Assembly: GCA_037127255.1 (NCBI GenBank)
Contig: JBANSL010000003.1
Coordinates: 43,521,314 to 43,585,313 of the forward strand
Length of the DNA stretch: 64,000 nucleotides
Origin: Persicaria tinctoria
Lineage: Eukaryota > Streptophyta > Magnoliopsida > Caryophyllales > Polygonaceae
Direction of reading: 5' to 3'
Position 1 is the stretch's first letter, and each line of letters begins with the position of its first letter. Positions 10,558 to 21,578 of the stretch are shown piece by piece. The notes beneath the pieces were generated by a model. That model was not told where the DNA came from. It saw only the letters and a program-made list of their open reading frames with translations, and did not search any database. Made by a program: the position numbers and the translations under genes.

Positions 10558-13029
10558 TGTAACGACCCGAAATTTAAGTACCCGAATTAACCTCCATAAA
10601 CCTACTTAGAGGGTAAATAAGGTTCGGAGTACTAGATTATCGGGGAACGTTATAGGAGAAGTTTGATCTTTTCCCGTGAGCTTTGGATCTTACGACCGAG
10701 TACGAGTTATTATTAGGTTCATTTAAGCGGAGGATTTAGTTGTCAAAAGATGGGGATTACGAACCCCGAAAAGATCGTAAGCCCGTTGGAGGCTTTACCT
10801 GTCCTAGACTATCGCGAAAATGTTTCGAATATAAATAAAAGCGGAAATCATAAATACAACAAAACGCCACGGCCACGCCGGGTCAAAACGATAAAAAGTA
10901 TGAGCAAAAGAGTACGATTGTCAAGCGCCTCCCTCACTCTAATCGTCCAAAAGGTCTGTCCCGACAACCATCCACATAAGTAAGTCATATCGGGTAAGGG
11001 GTACCTGAATCTAAAAAACAAGAAATATATCGGGGTCAATCATCGGAAATATACACACTCAATGCCATATAAAGAGGCATACTTAAACTACATGAATGTT
11101 AAAATGTAACACATATGCAAGTGTATAGATATATATAAATGCGAAATAAACACACAAGGGCCCGTATCATCATCATAATCATCATCATCATCATAATATC
11201 TTCTCAAACGTACTCATCCATCTCAAACATACTCATTTTTATTCATCATAAGCCTCTCATCATTTCATTCTTGTTCCATCGAGTATAAGTCATTTATTCA
11301 GATTTTGACGGCCGTCCTACCATAGACACATAGCATACATATGAATCGTTGGATTTACTAAGTTCATCCTACGTCATATTACCAGTTTATATTTCTAACA
11401 TGTTACTAGGTCGCGTGATGCATGAAGACTCTCGATAAGACAAAGAGTATCACATAAATCCATCATGAGTAAGTCCAGGGGACTTACCTGGAGTCCGGAG
11501 AATAAGCAAGCAATAAAGTGCACAACCAAGGATCCAATCAACAAGAGCCTATTAATTTCATTTAGCTTTCATTAGGCGGTATTCTAATGCATGGTACCCA
11601 ACCTAATAATCAACATACATCCACATAAGGTTCACGATTCTATAGATTACGCACTTTGGTTAAGTGATCCGGACTTAACCAGTTATAATCTATATATTAT
11701 CACATAATCGATTTTCTTCTTATCGGATCATAAGACAAGTTATGGGTATACTTCATTTCTGTATTTTATATGCTCTAAGTTTCGGTTATGCCATCACATA
11801 TTTAGCCATATTCCCTTAACCAAGTTCTCTAACCGAGTCATGATAAACACTGGTTACTAAAACTATAATAACTCTTGATCCAACCGTTGGATTGCCGTAA
11901 TATTTGAAGGGACGTTATATAACATTTCCATGAACATAATATTAAACTTTCATCCGAATCAGACCGTTGGATTAGAAATATAGTCCAAATTACAGAGGCA
12001 CATATATCCATTTTGTTTTTTTTAACGTTTGCTACAAAACGCAACCAAAAACACATAGATGCTCCACTTCCTAAGCCCTTTATAAGAACATAAGATCTAT
12101 TCCTAGAGAGGGGGAGGCGGATGAGGGATTACCTTCGAAGAATCCCACACAAACGACTCAAGAACACCCTCGGGAGTCCTTCGGAACACCTTGCCATTTT
12201 GTCACCAAAAATCCCAAAACATGATTTAGATTCTTACTCAAAGTTGAATAAAAGGACTTATAAAACATGTTGGAACTGAGTTTTGGAAGAAAGGAAGGGT
12301 TCTTACCAAGAAATCAAGTCAAACTCTCAAGACCCTTTAAAAACAGTTTTCTGCAGCTCCAAAGATAGACGATTTTGGTTGGGCAAACCACCTTGGATTT
12401 TTGTGTTTGAGATATGTATGGAAAGCTGGGTTCAAGACGGATCCATGGCCACCGAGTTTTCTCAATTTGGATGAGTATGGAGGGAGTTATGCCATTTCCT
12501 GTGAAGGCTGTCCAAAATGGACCTGAAATGGAGCAAGGCTCTCCTTCTCTCTCTCTCCTCTCAAGTGACGGTGGGGCTTCTTTGGATGAGCTCCTCATGA
12601 GTCTTGGGGTCAGGCTTATAGAGGATAGGAGTGGTTGGCTTCATGAGTCAAAGCATGGGTGTGATGGGAAGTGATGGGAGTGGTTGGCTTCATGAGTCAA
12701 AGCATGAGTGTGATGGGAAGGAAGTGATGAGAGTGGTTTGGGCAGCAATTTAATGTGAAAACAACGTCCCGAAATGTCGCGACAAGTTACGAAAATTACC
12801 GAAATAAACGGATGACAAGGCTTTTGCCTCACTAATATTTCTCGGAATTTTATCATACGAATTCCAATAGATTGGAATTGTAATCCTTTTTCCATATAAA
12901 ATATGTCATCCAAAAATTTTAAATTTTTTCGGGTTTTCAAAATCGTCAAAAGAAGGATAATTGATCGAATTATCCCTCGGAAATTAATAAAATCTTAATT
13001 AATCATAATTAAAATTTTCGGTCTTTACA
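10558..13029. mobile_element. solo LTR, 2472 bp, nested in the MULE
   Basis: Starts TGTAACGACCCG and ends CGGTCTTTACA, so it has TG..CA ends with a short imperfect inverted terminal repeat. It is flanked by a perfect 5-bp duplication GTGAT (10553-10557 and 13030-13034). No open frame of note, primer site or second LTR was found, so this is a solo LTR rather than a full element. The TGTAACGACCCG start is common among large plant gypsy LTRs. The orientation of transcription was not settled. Confidence 0.8.
12628..12722. repeat. two-copy 49-bp tandem repeat inside solo LTR
   Basis: Two adjacent units starting GGAGTGGTTGGCTTCATGAG with very few differences. Confidence 0.85.
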
Positions 13030-13034
13030 GTGAT

Positions 13035-14165
13035 GCTAATGGATTTCCTATTTTAGCTGTGAGCAGTTTGGCTGTTCACGCAAAGGTTTATCAATATTTT
13101 TGGTGTGCTTCTCTTCATCGTATTTCTTTCAATGGTTGTTCACGGTGATGCAAGTTTTGTAAGTTTATAGTCCCTTTAATCAATTACATTTTGAGAATTC
13201 TATAAATTTTGATTGATGCTAACTTCCACTTCTATGTTGTAATCAACTAATCACAAAACTGAATTTTATGCATATGCTTTTCAAACTGTAATGCAGGTCC
13301 CTGATGAAGATAGGGCTGATGCTCATAGTGTAAGCCATGCTTTTAAAGCAAGAGGATTTCATGATGCAAGCATCAGAGTGTAAGCCATGATTTGTTCAGA
13401 CTATAGTTGGAATTAGTTGACCTAAGGCTATTGTAATCTGATCAATTTGTTAATCATCTAGATTTAGGATTGTAAGCCAAAATGAATACTTTGGTGTATT
13501 GAAGGGTTTTTTCTCTCATATTTTGGTGTTAATTGCATCAGAGTGTAGTTCTAGCTGCATCAATAAAGAAAGTTATAGCAGCATCTTATTAACAATGTAG
13601 ATTGCAAACCAAGATCCCTCTATTAAGATTTATAGAAATGTTCTTGGTTTAAAGTCTTTGAGTTTGAGTTGATGTTTTCATTTGGCATAAACATGGTTTA
13701 CTGGTTTATTTATATTGAACGATGGATGTCATCTCCTGCACAGCTCTCTTTTTTGCTTGATGTGGATAGCTTGTGTTCAAGTCGGGTATGTCAATACATT
13801 CTCTACTGTGATTTATTATTGGAATTTCATAAATTTGAAATCAGTTGAGGCATTCCCATAGCTCTTAGACATCACACTGATTTTCGTCGTCTCTTTTAAT
13901 CCTGAACATTCAGAATAAAGGAATTTGTCAACTTAGAGTTTTGAACTTAGAAGACCTTGATATATGCATGTAGCAATGCCACCCCTTATGAATTTATGAG
14001 ACTCGTGCTTGTAACCTCAACTAAACAAGCCTGAAGTTTTGATTAAGTGATTGATCCCTTGCTTTATTTCTTTGATTGGAGCATCTGATTCATGTTCAGT
14101 GGTGCTACTGTAGCAGCCATGGTAGATTGTTCACAACTTTTCCTCATGAAAATGAGTTAAAAAAA
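13035..14165 (+). other. MULE interior with a possible captured exon at 13297-13383
   Basis: After an ATGCAG acceptor at 13291-13296 a 29-codon open stretch (VPDEDRADAHSVSHAFKARG and on) runs to TAA at 13381-13383. It could be a terminal exon linked to the 8874-9197 frame, but no homology is recognised. The rest is AT-rich without open frames. Confidence 0.3.
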
Positions 14166-14655
14166 GAGTGGTGCAACTCTTACAAGAGAGTCGTGCAACT
14201 CTTACAACAGAGTCGCGCAACTCTTACAAGAGAGTCGTGCAACTCTTAAAACAGAGTCGTGCAACTCTTACAGGAGAGTCGTGCAACTCTTAAAACAAGA
14301 GTCGTGCAACTCTTACAACAGAGTCGTACAACTCTTAATACAGAGTCGTGCAACTCTTAAAACAGAGTCGTGCAACTTTTAAAACAGAGGCGTGCAACTC
14401 TTACAAGAGAGTCGTGCAACTCTTAAAACAAGAGTCGTGCAACTCTTACAACAGAGTCGTTCAACTCTTAAAACAGATTCGTGCAACTCTTACAAGAGAG
14501 TCGTGCAACTCTTATAACAAGAGTCATGCAACTCTTATAACAAGAGTCGTGCAACTCTTACAACATAGTTGTGCAACTCTAAATTTTCATTGTGTCGTGC
14601 AACTCTTACAACAGAGTCATGCAATTGTTACAACAGCGTCGTGTAACTCTAAAAT
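14166..14655. repeat. minisatellite block 1, about 20-22 bp unit
   Basis: More than twenty tandem copies of a unit like GAGTCGTGCAACTCTTACAA, with unit length varying by one to three bases (ACAAGA, AAAACA, AAAACAA spacers). Each unit contains the interrupted dyad GAGT..ACTC around TGCA. Open frames through it are artefacts of the repeat. Confidence 0.95.
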
Positions 14656-15092
14656 TTCAAATTCTTATTCATGAAATTTATAGTTGCATTCATACAAACT
14701 AAAATCTAATTTGATTCTTCTTAAACTAAAAATCTAATTTGGGCACATTATAATATTATTCTTGCACTTTTTAATCTAATTTGGTTCTTAAACTGTATTT
14801 TAAAGTTGCACAACCGTAGTTTAGAGTTGCACAACTGTAGTGTCAACATCTTTTTCTATTTTGTTAATCAGAGAAAACAACTAGTGTCAACGGTGTTTGC
14901 AATTTTAGTGATGAAAATGTATTGATTAATTTTATTTCTTTATAACTCTATCAGTACTAAAATTGCAAACACCGCTGACACAACCTTTAATTTCTAAAAA
15001 GATGCTCTATTCACTTTGGTTCATGAATTGTATCCTCCATTCACTTTGGTTCATTCAAATTAACCTATAAAGGTAGAGAGACACATGAATTC
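14656..15092. other. spacer between minisatellite blocks
   Basis: AT-rich. Holds a longer imperfect inverted repeat: TGTCAACGGTGTTTGCAATTTTAGT at about 14885 pairs with ACTAAAATTGCAAACACCGC at about 14955, suggesting a small foldback or MITE remnant. No gene seen. Confidence 0.5.
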
Positions 15093-15465
15093 TTAAAACA
15101 GAGTCGTGCAACTCTTAATACAGAGTCGTGAAACTCTTACAATAGAGTCGTGCAACTCTTAAAATAGAGTCATGCAACTCTTACAAGAGAGTCGTGCAAC
15201 TCTTAAAACAAGAGTCGTGCAACTCTTACAACAGAGTCGTGCAACTCTTAAAACATAGTCATGCAACTCTTACAAGAGAGTCGTGCAACTCTTACAACAG
15301 AGTCGTGCAACTCTTACAACAGAGTCGTGCAACTCTTAAAACAGAGTCGTGCAACTCTTAAAACAGAGTCGTGCAACTCTTAAAACAGAGTCGTGCAAAT
15401 TTTCACCACTAATTGTAACTAAAGTTGTGCAACTCTAAAATACGGTTGTGCAACTCTAAAAAATG
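15093..15465. repeat. minisatellite block 2, same unit
   Basis: Some sixteen further tandem copies of the GAGTCGTGCAACTCTTAAAACA-type unit, decaying at the right end into single TTGCACAAC words. Confidence 0.95.
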
Positions 15466-16032
15466 TGCTGACATGAAGAAAAAAAAGTGCTGACAGGGAA
15501 AAAATACATACCGAACTACAAAGTTATTACTTAGGAAGATGACTCGATTGTAAACATTTTGCGCGGTGAATGTTCTAATACAAGTGTTAATCTTGGCATC
15601 AGATAACCTCCTCAATTTTTTTCTCAGCAACCATTTTTTGTTCTGAAAAAATTAGTGCATTCATCACTTTCATCGCGGTTCTCATGTGCCCGTGGCTGTA
15701 TACTGTATGATCAAAGTCGGAAATTGGAACTTCCCATATCTAAAAATGTACTACTACTGTTTTCCCATATGTATAAAAAAACACCATTAAAGAACCAACA
15801 GTGCAATTGCTTTTACCATAGCTCAGAAAAACCATGTCAAAACATTGCTATTGCATGGTAAATGTAATTTTAATGTGTGAATTTTACAAGCATGTGTAAG
15901 TAATCAAGTGGCATTGTGATTTCACGAATACATCTCATATACTGGGTTAGGTTGAAGGGGGATCCTCTTTCTTGCAACTTGCAAGTGATTGTATGCGATT
16001 ATGTAGTAGTCTCTAGGCGCAAGGCTGGAGTT
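15466..16032. other. MULE interior, no gene recognised
   Basis: Mixed AT-rich sequence. Short open frames on both strands lack recognisable motifs. It may include the 3' UTR of the minus-strand exons that start at 16033. Confidence 0.4.
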
Positions 16033-16790
16033 TTACTGGGTAGTGCATTTCAACTTCTCAGTCTGGAGCTCTTGCTTCAGGACTTCTAGCCTTTCAAGCA
16101 AATCAATGTTCTCCTGCATTCACCATGAAAGATGTACAAAATTGTAAACATTTAAAGCTCTAGAGCCTCCCACTTGTTCACATCAGTGGTTTCTAGCACC
16201 GATAGCAAAGCATATAACTCGAGCAATATAAGACCGGAAACAGGAGAAACGACGAAGTATTAAGAACAATCATAATTGCTTTCAGATTACCTTCTGTAGC
16301 AATTCCAACCTCTTGTCTACATCCAAAATTTCTAATTTCTTCTCAACGAACCCCTTGATCTGCGAATAAAGGTTCATAAACATAGATGAACAGCCATGAA
16401 AACAAGACATGAAAACAAGGTGTTGTTAGCTACAAGTGCCATCCACACTTTCAAATTTGGCATCTTCACCTCTGATATGGTTTTGGTGAGGTCTCTTGGT
16501 GCTTCTTTGTGCTTGCTTTCTGTCAGGTTCAACAGAAAGTATGTGAATATATGCTCATAGCCTGACATTTTCCCAAAACCTGTCAAGAAGAATTTGTCAT
16601 CTTAAAATTACTTTATTCCACTCAGAAATGCAAGGCCAAAAAAAGTAACCACCACACATTCACAAGATTACAATTCTGGACAAACTAGAAATTAGAGAAA
16701 GCCTACCCGTCGGCAACGAAGTTCTCTTGCCAGTTTCTCCAATGGAGCTTGAGGTGGGTGCTGATGCCGTTATTAGGTGTGTCAACAACA
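16033..16790 (-). pseudogene. captured multi-exon gene fragment with coiled-coil tail
   Basis: Reading the minus strand, four exons with good splice borders keep one frame: first exon ending at 16707 (right edge unclear, about 16790), 16470-16579, 16291-16359 and terminal 16033-16113 with stop TAA at 16033-16035. The joined protein has a Ser/Thr-rich start (ASAPTSSSIGETGKRTSLPT), then FGKMSGYEHIFTYFLLNLTE, then charged heptad-like helices (EKKLEILDVDKRLELLQK, DLLERLEVLKQELQTEKL). Intact introns and the frame argue for a real gene copied into the MULE rather than chance. I do not recognise the family. It may be an intact short gene or the 3' part of one. Confidence 0.55.
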
Positions 16791-17240
16791 ATATTTTCCC
16801 CTATTAATTATTAGTAAGAACTAATATATAATAGTAATAATAATAATAAACCCAAATAACCTAATTATATCATGCAGAAAAAACTATTTCTATTTCAAAC
16901 TTGTTGTGATGCACTTCTTACATCTAGCCACTTCGAATCACATAATTAGTAACCTCAAGTTCTAACACACACTTTCACTGGCGCAGACTAAGATTCCAAA
17001 TAGCACTAGCACTAATATATAATAATAATAAACCTCAAGTTCTAATAATCACCAAATCAAAATCTATCAAAGCATGATCTAAGATTCTAAATAGAATACA
17101 ATTTTCCAAAAATAAAAAAGATTGAAAGAAAAGACATTATTGATCTTAACAAATAGTATGCTGAAGCTTTATAGAAGATGCATGACTCAACTCTTAACAT
17201 ATATCATGTAGAAAATTGAGGTTACCAGAATCACTTACAG
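16791..17240. other. MULE interior, no gene recognised
   Basis: AT-rich with short TAATAATAATAA runs near 16840 and 17020; no supportable gene. Confidence 0.4.
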
Positions 17241-17358
17241 TTGGAATGAGATGGAGCTTGCAATATATGTACTGAAAAATGCAATGGCGCTTGAGCAGAT
17301 GGTGATTCAAGTTCCAACAGATGATGATAGACTAAGGGAGAAGGCAATGTCCCTATAG
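17241..17358 (+). pseudogene. F-box/FBD-type C-terminal domain fragment
   Basis: After a CTTACAG acceptor (17234-17240) the frame reads WNEMELAIYVLKNAMALEQM, close to the FBD domain motif of plant F-box/LRR/FBD proteins (E-x-E-L-A-I-Y-x-L-K-N-A), followed by TAG at 17356-17358 and, after it, a still protein-like stretch to a second stop near 17405. Only one exon of the gene is present, so it is read as a captured fragment inside the MULE. Confidence 0.55.
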
Positions 17359-18705
17359 CAGTTGCAGAAGACCACTAATCCAGCTGCAAAGTTGATCGTC
17401 ATTTGACGCACGAGACTAGCTAATGCAATTAGCCATTCAATGTGTTTAGTTTGATGCCGAGGTCTCAACTATTTCAGCTTCTAGTTTGTAAGTTGAAATC
17501 ACTTTTATTTATTTTTTTGGCTTGTCGTTAGGACATGGACTAAAGAAAATAAATGAGAGCAAATACAAAAGTTGAAATCACTAGTTGTAAGTTGAAATCA
17601 CTTACAGTTCCTAGTTTGTAAGTTGAAATCACTTTTATTTATAAGTTGAAATCACTAGTTGAGCACACAAACAGTACGTTCAGCACAAGCCAGAAAACTG
17701 ATGGGTTCCTTTAGTTACTTTATTTCTCTCAGTTGCTGGATATGATATCTTCTTCAAAATTCAGATGAATGGTGAAGCTCTATACAATTATGAAACCACC
17801 TTCTTTTAGCCTGGAATTGGGAATCATACAAAGATACATGTGTATGTTTTGAGCAGCAAAAAAAAGGCAGATACCGATGAAACAAAAGTAAAAAGGATCA
17901 CCTGTTTGATCATTCTAGCTCATCCAGCTTCATCTCAAATTGTGCAACGGTTGCTAAAATCTTCACAACCACCATTCCTCCATAGGATTCAAAGGTTCTT
18001 ACGATAAGTATTAAACTACGAGTGTTGATCCTTGCTGTCAACTTGAGTACCCTAGATTCGAGTGAGAAATGGTTGGTAAGAATTTTCAAAACAAATGGGA
18101 TTTATACATAACATTAAACATTTCAAATGTAGTTTGAAAATCGACATTAAGACAATCTCTTTAAAATTGTATGATAAGACAACTAAGCTATAGCTCAAAG
18201 GACATAGAACAATTAGACCTTGCCTAATGAAGGCGATTTTGTATATTCAATTTTGCCAGGAAGAAGTCATTCTCTTTATTTTATTGTCACTTGTCACTAC
18301 CTTACAGAGCAAGCAACAATTGCTGCAGGCCAACACAGAGCAAGCAAATCGAGATCAACAGACCGAGATTGACAGACGAGAAGGCGATTGCAGGCCACAT
18401 AAAATGGTTCTAACTAAGGGCAAAGCAATCAGACTTACCTCAATTCGAGACACAAGGCAGCAACAACAACTAATTAGAGATGTCCATGATCTTGTCCTCG
18501 AACGGCTTCGCACAATCAGGAGGTTGAGGGAGCAGACAGAGACGATGATGGAGCGAGGAGCTCGGGCATGGATTGCCTCTCTGCGGAGTGTTGCTCCTCA
18601 TCAGCGAATACGACTAGGAATGCGGTGCCATGACCGGCGACGAGGGGAGCGGCGGCAGCGGCAGGTGGACGCGCGGGATGGAGACGGCGAGAGAGAGCGA
18701 TGGAA

Positions 18706-18708
<3 letters not shown>
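17359..18708. other. MULE interior with short direct repeats
   Basis: TAGTTTGTAAGTTGAAATCACT recurs in three partly shortened copies between 17481 and 17660. From about 18300 the + strand is rich in CAGA/GAGA words; the long open frame 18227-18790 is low-complexity (Arg/Glu) and probably not a gene. Confidence 0.4.

Positions 18709-18758
<50 letters not shown>
18709..18758. repeat. (GA)n microsatellite near MULE right end
   Basis: About 25 uninterrupted GA units. The opposite end of the MULE has a CT-rich segment at 8300-8340, so the two form part of the subterminal inverted repeat. Confidence 0.95.
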
Positions 18759-18761
<3 letters not shown>

Positions 18762-18799
18762 ATGGAGACGGCGAGAGAGAGGGAGGTTAGAGAGAGAAA

Positions 18800-18905
18800 T
18801 TAACATTGAATTAGGGTTAAATAGTGTCCATTTTGCTAAATTGTCCAAAAACGCGACCATTTTGCAAATACGTCCAAATAAAGTGCCTATTTTGCAAAAA
18901 TTTTC
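18800..18905 (-). repeat. MULE right terminal inverted repeat
   Basis: Reverse complement pairs with 8202-8310 as described for the element; followed by the right copy of the 9-bp duplication. Confidence 0.7.
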
Positions 18906-18914
18906 TAAATAGAA

Positions 18915-19292
18915 AAATAACAAATAAATAAAATATAATCCTAATATAGATAGATAGAATATATATAATTAGATATAATATAGATAGAAAGATATAAAAC
19001 TAACATAAAATGAAAATATATAAAAATATAAGATAGGATAAAAAGATACTCCCTTCCAATGTTAGCAAAATCCGAAACAGCGTCTGTGAATAGGGGTCGA
19101 CGGACCTCGGTTTTTAGGCGACAGACGTCGTTATTTCAAAACACCAACTCCGTCATTCGATCAAGCAAATTTCATCTACCAAAAGGTTCTAACACACAAC
19201 TACTCCAATATATAGCAAATAGACTAGTCCTACTTTATGGAATTGAAAAACTAATGCGAAAATGAAATGATATTACCTAGTTTACCTTGGGT
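18915..19292 (-). mobile_element. element A internal region, resumed after the MULE
   Basis: Homologous to 27060-27370 of the second gypsy chain: shared words ACTCCGTCATTC, GATCAAGCAAATTT and the GACG..GTCG patch. Ends at the boundary of a solo LTR; the sequence resumes with GTTGCCTCACAAGAAGC at 20710, as GTTGCCTCCCAAGAAGC follows directly at 27362. Confidence 0.65.
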
Positions 19293-20709
19293 TGATGATA
19301 GAGCATGTTTAGTATTGCATTATAGATTACATTTAGCATAGTTTAGTTGTGAATAGTGCATATTTTAGTTACAATTACATGTTTACCGGTGGTGTTGGAA
19401 GAGTCAGAATCTATGCAATTTTATGGTTAATTTCAGATAAATGTGGATCCGACAAGGAATGAGGAGACTCTTGGATAAAGAAAGATTCAAGTTGAGGAAG
19501 AAAAGTGAAGAGCACGGGAGCGGAGTCGAATTTCGAGAGCCTAAGTGAATAACAAGTCAGCAAAAGTTGTCGCCAGACATGCTGAACTTGTTTCGCAGTT
19601 TCTGCAGGCCTCGGTAGTCCAATTGACTATTATAACCATGCGTTAGAAAGTTCTCTTTGAGATCTACAACTTTCGTGTTGACATCGAGACCAAATTTGAA
19701 ATAGAAAAATCGCTTTGAACAGTAAAAGCCGCCCTGCGGCCCGAACCTCTGACGAGCAACTTCGTTGATCGCTGGCCGCCCCGCGGCCTGGAGTGGCTGC
19801 CCCGCGGCCCTTGCAGAAGCGTGTCGTTCAGTGCTGGACTTTAATTAGGGTTTTAGTTTATTTATTTGGACGACTTTCTAAATACTATATAAGGCTTTTC
19901 TAGTTTATTCTACCACTTACCTTATACACTTTATTCCATTGTTGAGAGCGCCGTTGAGCATGAGCAACTAAACTCTCGAGGTTTTGCCTACAGTTTAGAT
20001 CTTTGATTGTTGAATTGTGAGTTTCTTAATCTAGTTCTTATTCATATTAATTCCAATGTTTTGACTTCTTTGTGCTTAATTGCTTGAATGGGTTTTATTC
20101 TCTCTGTTATGATCAACTAGTTAGAGTAGATTCATTCAATTGCTAGGGTTTTGTAGATTTCTCATAGCGAACCTTAACTCAAGTGGCAATCTTATACCTT
20201 TAGGACTCGTAGGACTAATTGGATGTGTAGGAAGTTGAATATATGTTAAATATCGACTCGTAGCTTGATATTGCATGTACCTTGGTTAATTCATATTCTT
20301 AATGCTATCTCTAGGTTAAATCTTAACCGTGTTAGGGTTATTTAGAAATAAGGGTTGCTAGGACTCGTAGGACTAGTAATTTACCTAAGATCTGGACAAG
20401 GACATTGATAGGAAAAGGCAAGAACTAGAGGCTAAAACAATGATCGAATTCATCAATTGAAGTGATAAATTGTAGGTGAACCTATTTTTCTCCATTGCCT
20501 TCTATAACCATTTACTTTGTTTGCTTGCTTCCGCTTTGATAAAAGGCGGATCTTTTTTCACACCAAAAATTTCCATATTCTCTATTAGTGATTAGACTTG
20601 CATTTGAATTGATAGATTTCCCTGTGGATCGACCTCTTGCTTAGACACTATACTAGTTGTGAGTTTGAGTATTCTTTGGCAAGAACAACGACAAGTTTTC
20701 CTCTTGTCA
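19293..20709 (+). mobile_element. probable solo LTR nested in element A
   Basis: Starts TGATGATAGAGCATG and ends CCTCTTGTCA. The flanks join without it to a sequence that matches the uninterrupted homologue at 27360. A TATA box (TATATAAGG at about 19886) and a downstream region with repeated TAGGACTCGTAGGACTA words read on the + strand, and the GC-rich word CCCCGCGGCC recurs at 19740-19810. A clean 5-bp duplication was not found (left flank TGGGT, right GTTGC), so the edges may be off by a few bases. Confidence 0.55.
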
Positions 20710-21480
20710 GTTGCCTCACAAGAAGCTCATTTGTATCACGTCTTTGGCTCGACGTGATGCATTTCTTGATCCAGTTATCCCTTCAAGATCCTCCACACAT
20801 GTACTTTTCTTGACAAGAGGGGGAACCTTGGGAATTTGTCCAATGCGAACATCCATTGCACCAATCAATTCCTTATTAGAATGAATTTCTCCTGGAGGTT
20901 GCCCTGAAATTGCAAAAACCTCAATATTGTTAGGAATAAATTTTTCATAGGGAAGAATAATAGGTTCATTTGGATTAGACACATTTGCATATGGCTCAAA
21001 CAAATTCTCATTTTTTATTTCAATTTCATCTTTCCCTAATTCAAATTTTCATACACTAGCAGAATCTTTTAAGATAAAGGGGAACACTCTAAGTATTAAT
21101 TGATCATCGGTAAGGCCTTGGGGTCTAAGTCTATTCCATACACTAGCAAAGTTTGCAAGGTGTTTTTTTGGTTCCTCCCCAGGTGATCCATGAAAATTAG
21201 GCAAAATAGTAGACCAATTTGATTTGTACTCAAACCTTGAACCATCAGAGAGAGCAGGAAGTCTAATTGCAAGAGGTTGTGCATTCAAATTAGGTTTCTT
21301 TAAGCTTCTTAGGGTCCTTCTTGGCCAAACAACAACTTCGTCTCCCATCTCCTTATGTGTGTCAAATTCGAGCCTCATTTTCAACCTAAAAAAAGATCTT
21401 TCAATCTCAGGATCAAAAGACAAAGGTGATGAATTAGAAGAACGAGTTTGTACTATAGAAGAACAAGAAAGACTTAAAGG
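20710..21480 (-). pseudogene. element A gag remnant
   Basis: The minus strand reads a decayed leader VQTRSSNSSPLSFDPEIER, then LPNFHGSPGEEPKKHLANFA and LTDDQLILRVFPFILKDSAS, the start of the retrotransposon gag domain of Athila/Tat-type elements. It stops at 21049 where the W-L motif of the domain should follow. A second open piece (20716-21003) reads acidic, proline-rich sequence ending RRAKDVIQMSF. The initiator ATG seems lost (ATA at the expected place), and the rest of gag-pol is deleted. Confidence 0.65.
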
Positions 21481-21553
21481 AAAACAAAGAACTAAAAGAA
21501 AATAGAAATAAAAAGGAATCAATGATAGAAATAAAGAAAAGAAAACTCTTTTC

Positions 21554-21572
21554 TCCCCAGCAACAGCGCAAA
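21554..21572 (-). other. decayed primer-binding site of element A
   Basis: Complement of TCCCCAGCAACAGCGCAAA. It differs from the canonical TTGGCGCCGTTGCCGGGGA site seen at 42657-42675 and 52704-52722 by a few substitutions. Confidence 0.65.
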
Positions 21573-21578
21573 AAATTT

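Larger units (their letters stand above)
8202..18905. mobile_element. Mutator-like element (MULE), non-autonomous, 10.7 kb with nested LTR
   Basis: The ends are long imperfect terminal inverted repeats of roughly 110 bp: the left starts GGGGGATTTTGCAAAATAGC and the right, reversed, GAAAATTTTTGCAAAATAGG; further blocks such as GTTTTGGGACAATTT versus GTTTTTGGACAATTT align. The flanks carry a 9-bp duplication with one mismatch, TAAATATAA (8193-8201) and TAAATAGAA (18906-18914), the size typical of Mutator. It lies inside element A, whose sequence resumes on the right. No MuDR-type transposase reading frame was seen. It contains gene-like exons (8874-9197, 13297-13383, 16033-16790 minus, 17241-17358), so it behaves like a gene-carrying MULE. 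Removing the nested solo LTR leaves about 8.2 kb. Confidence 0.8.

Noticed and set aside
14166..15465. CRISPR-like array of regular repeats
   Set aside because: Units are contiguous without unique spacers and lie in a plant transposon; it is a minisatellite.
18227..18790. 187-codon + strand open frame
   Set aside because: Low-complexity Arg/Glu sequence over a GA repeat at the MULE end; no domain.
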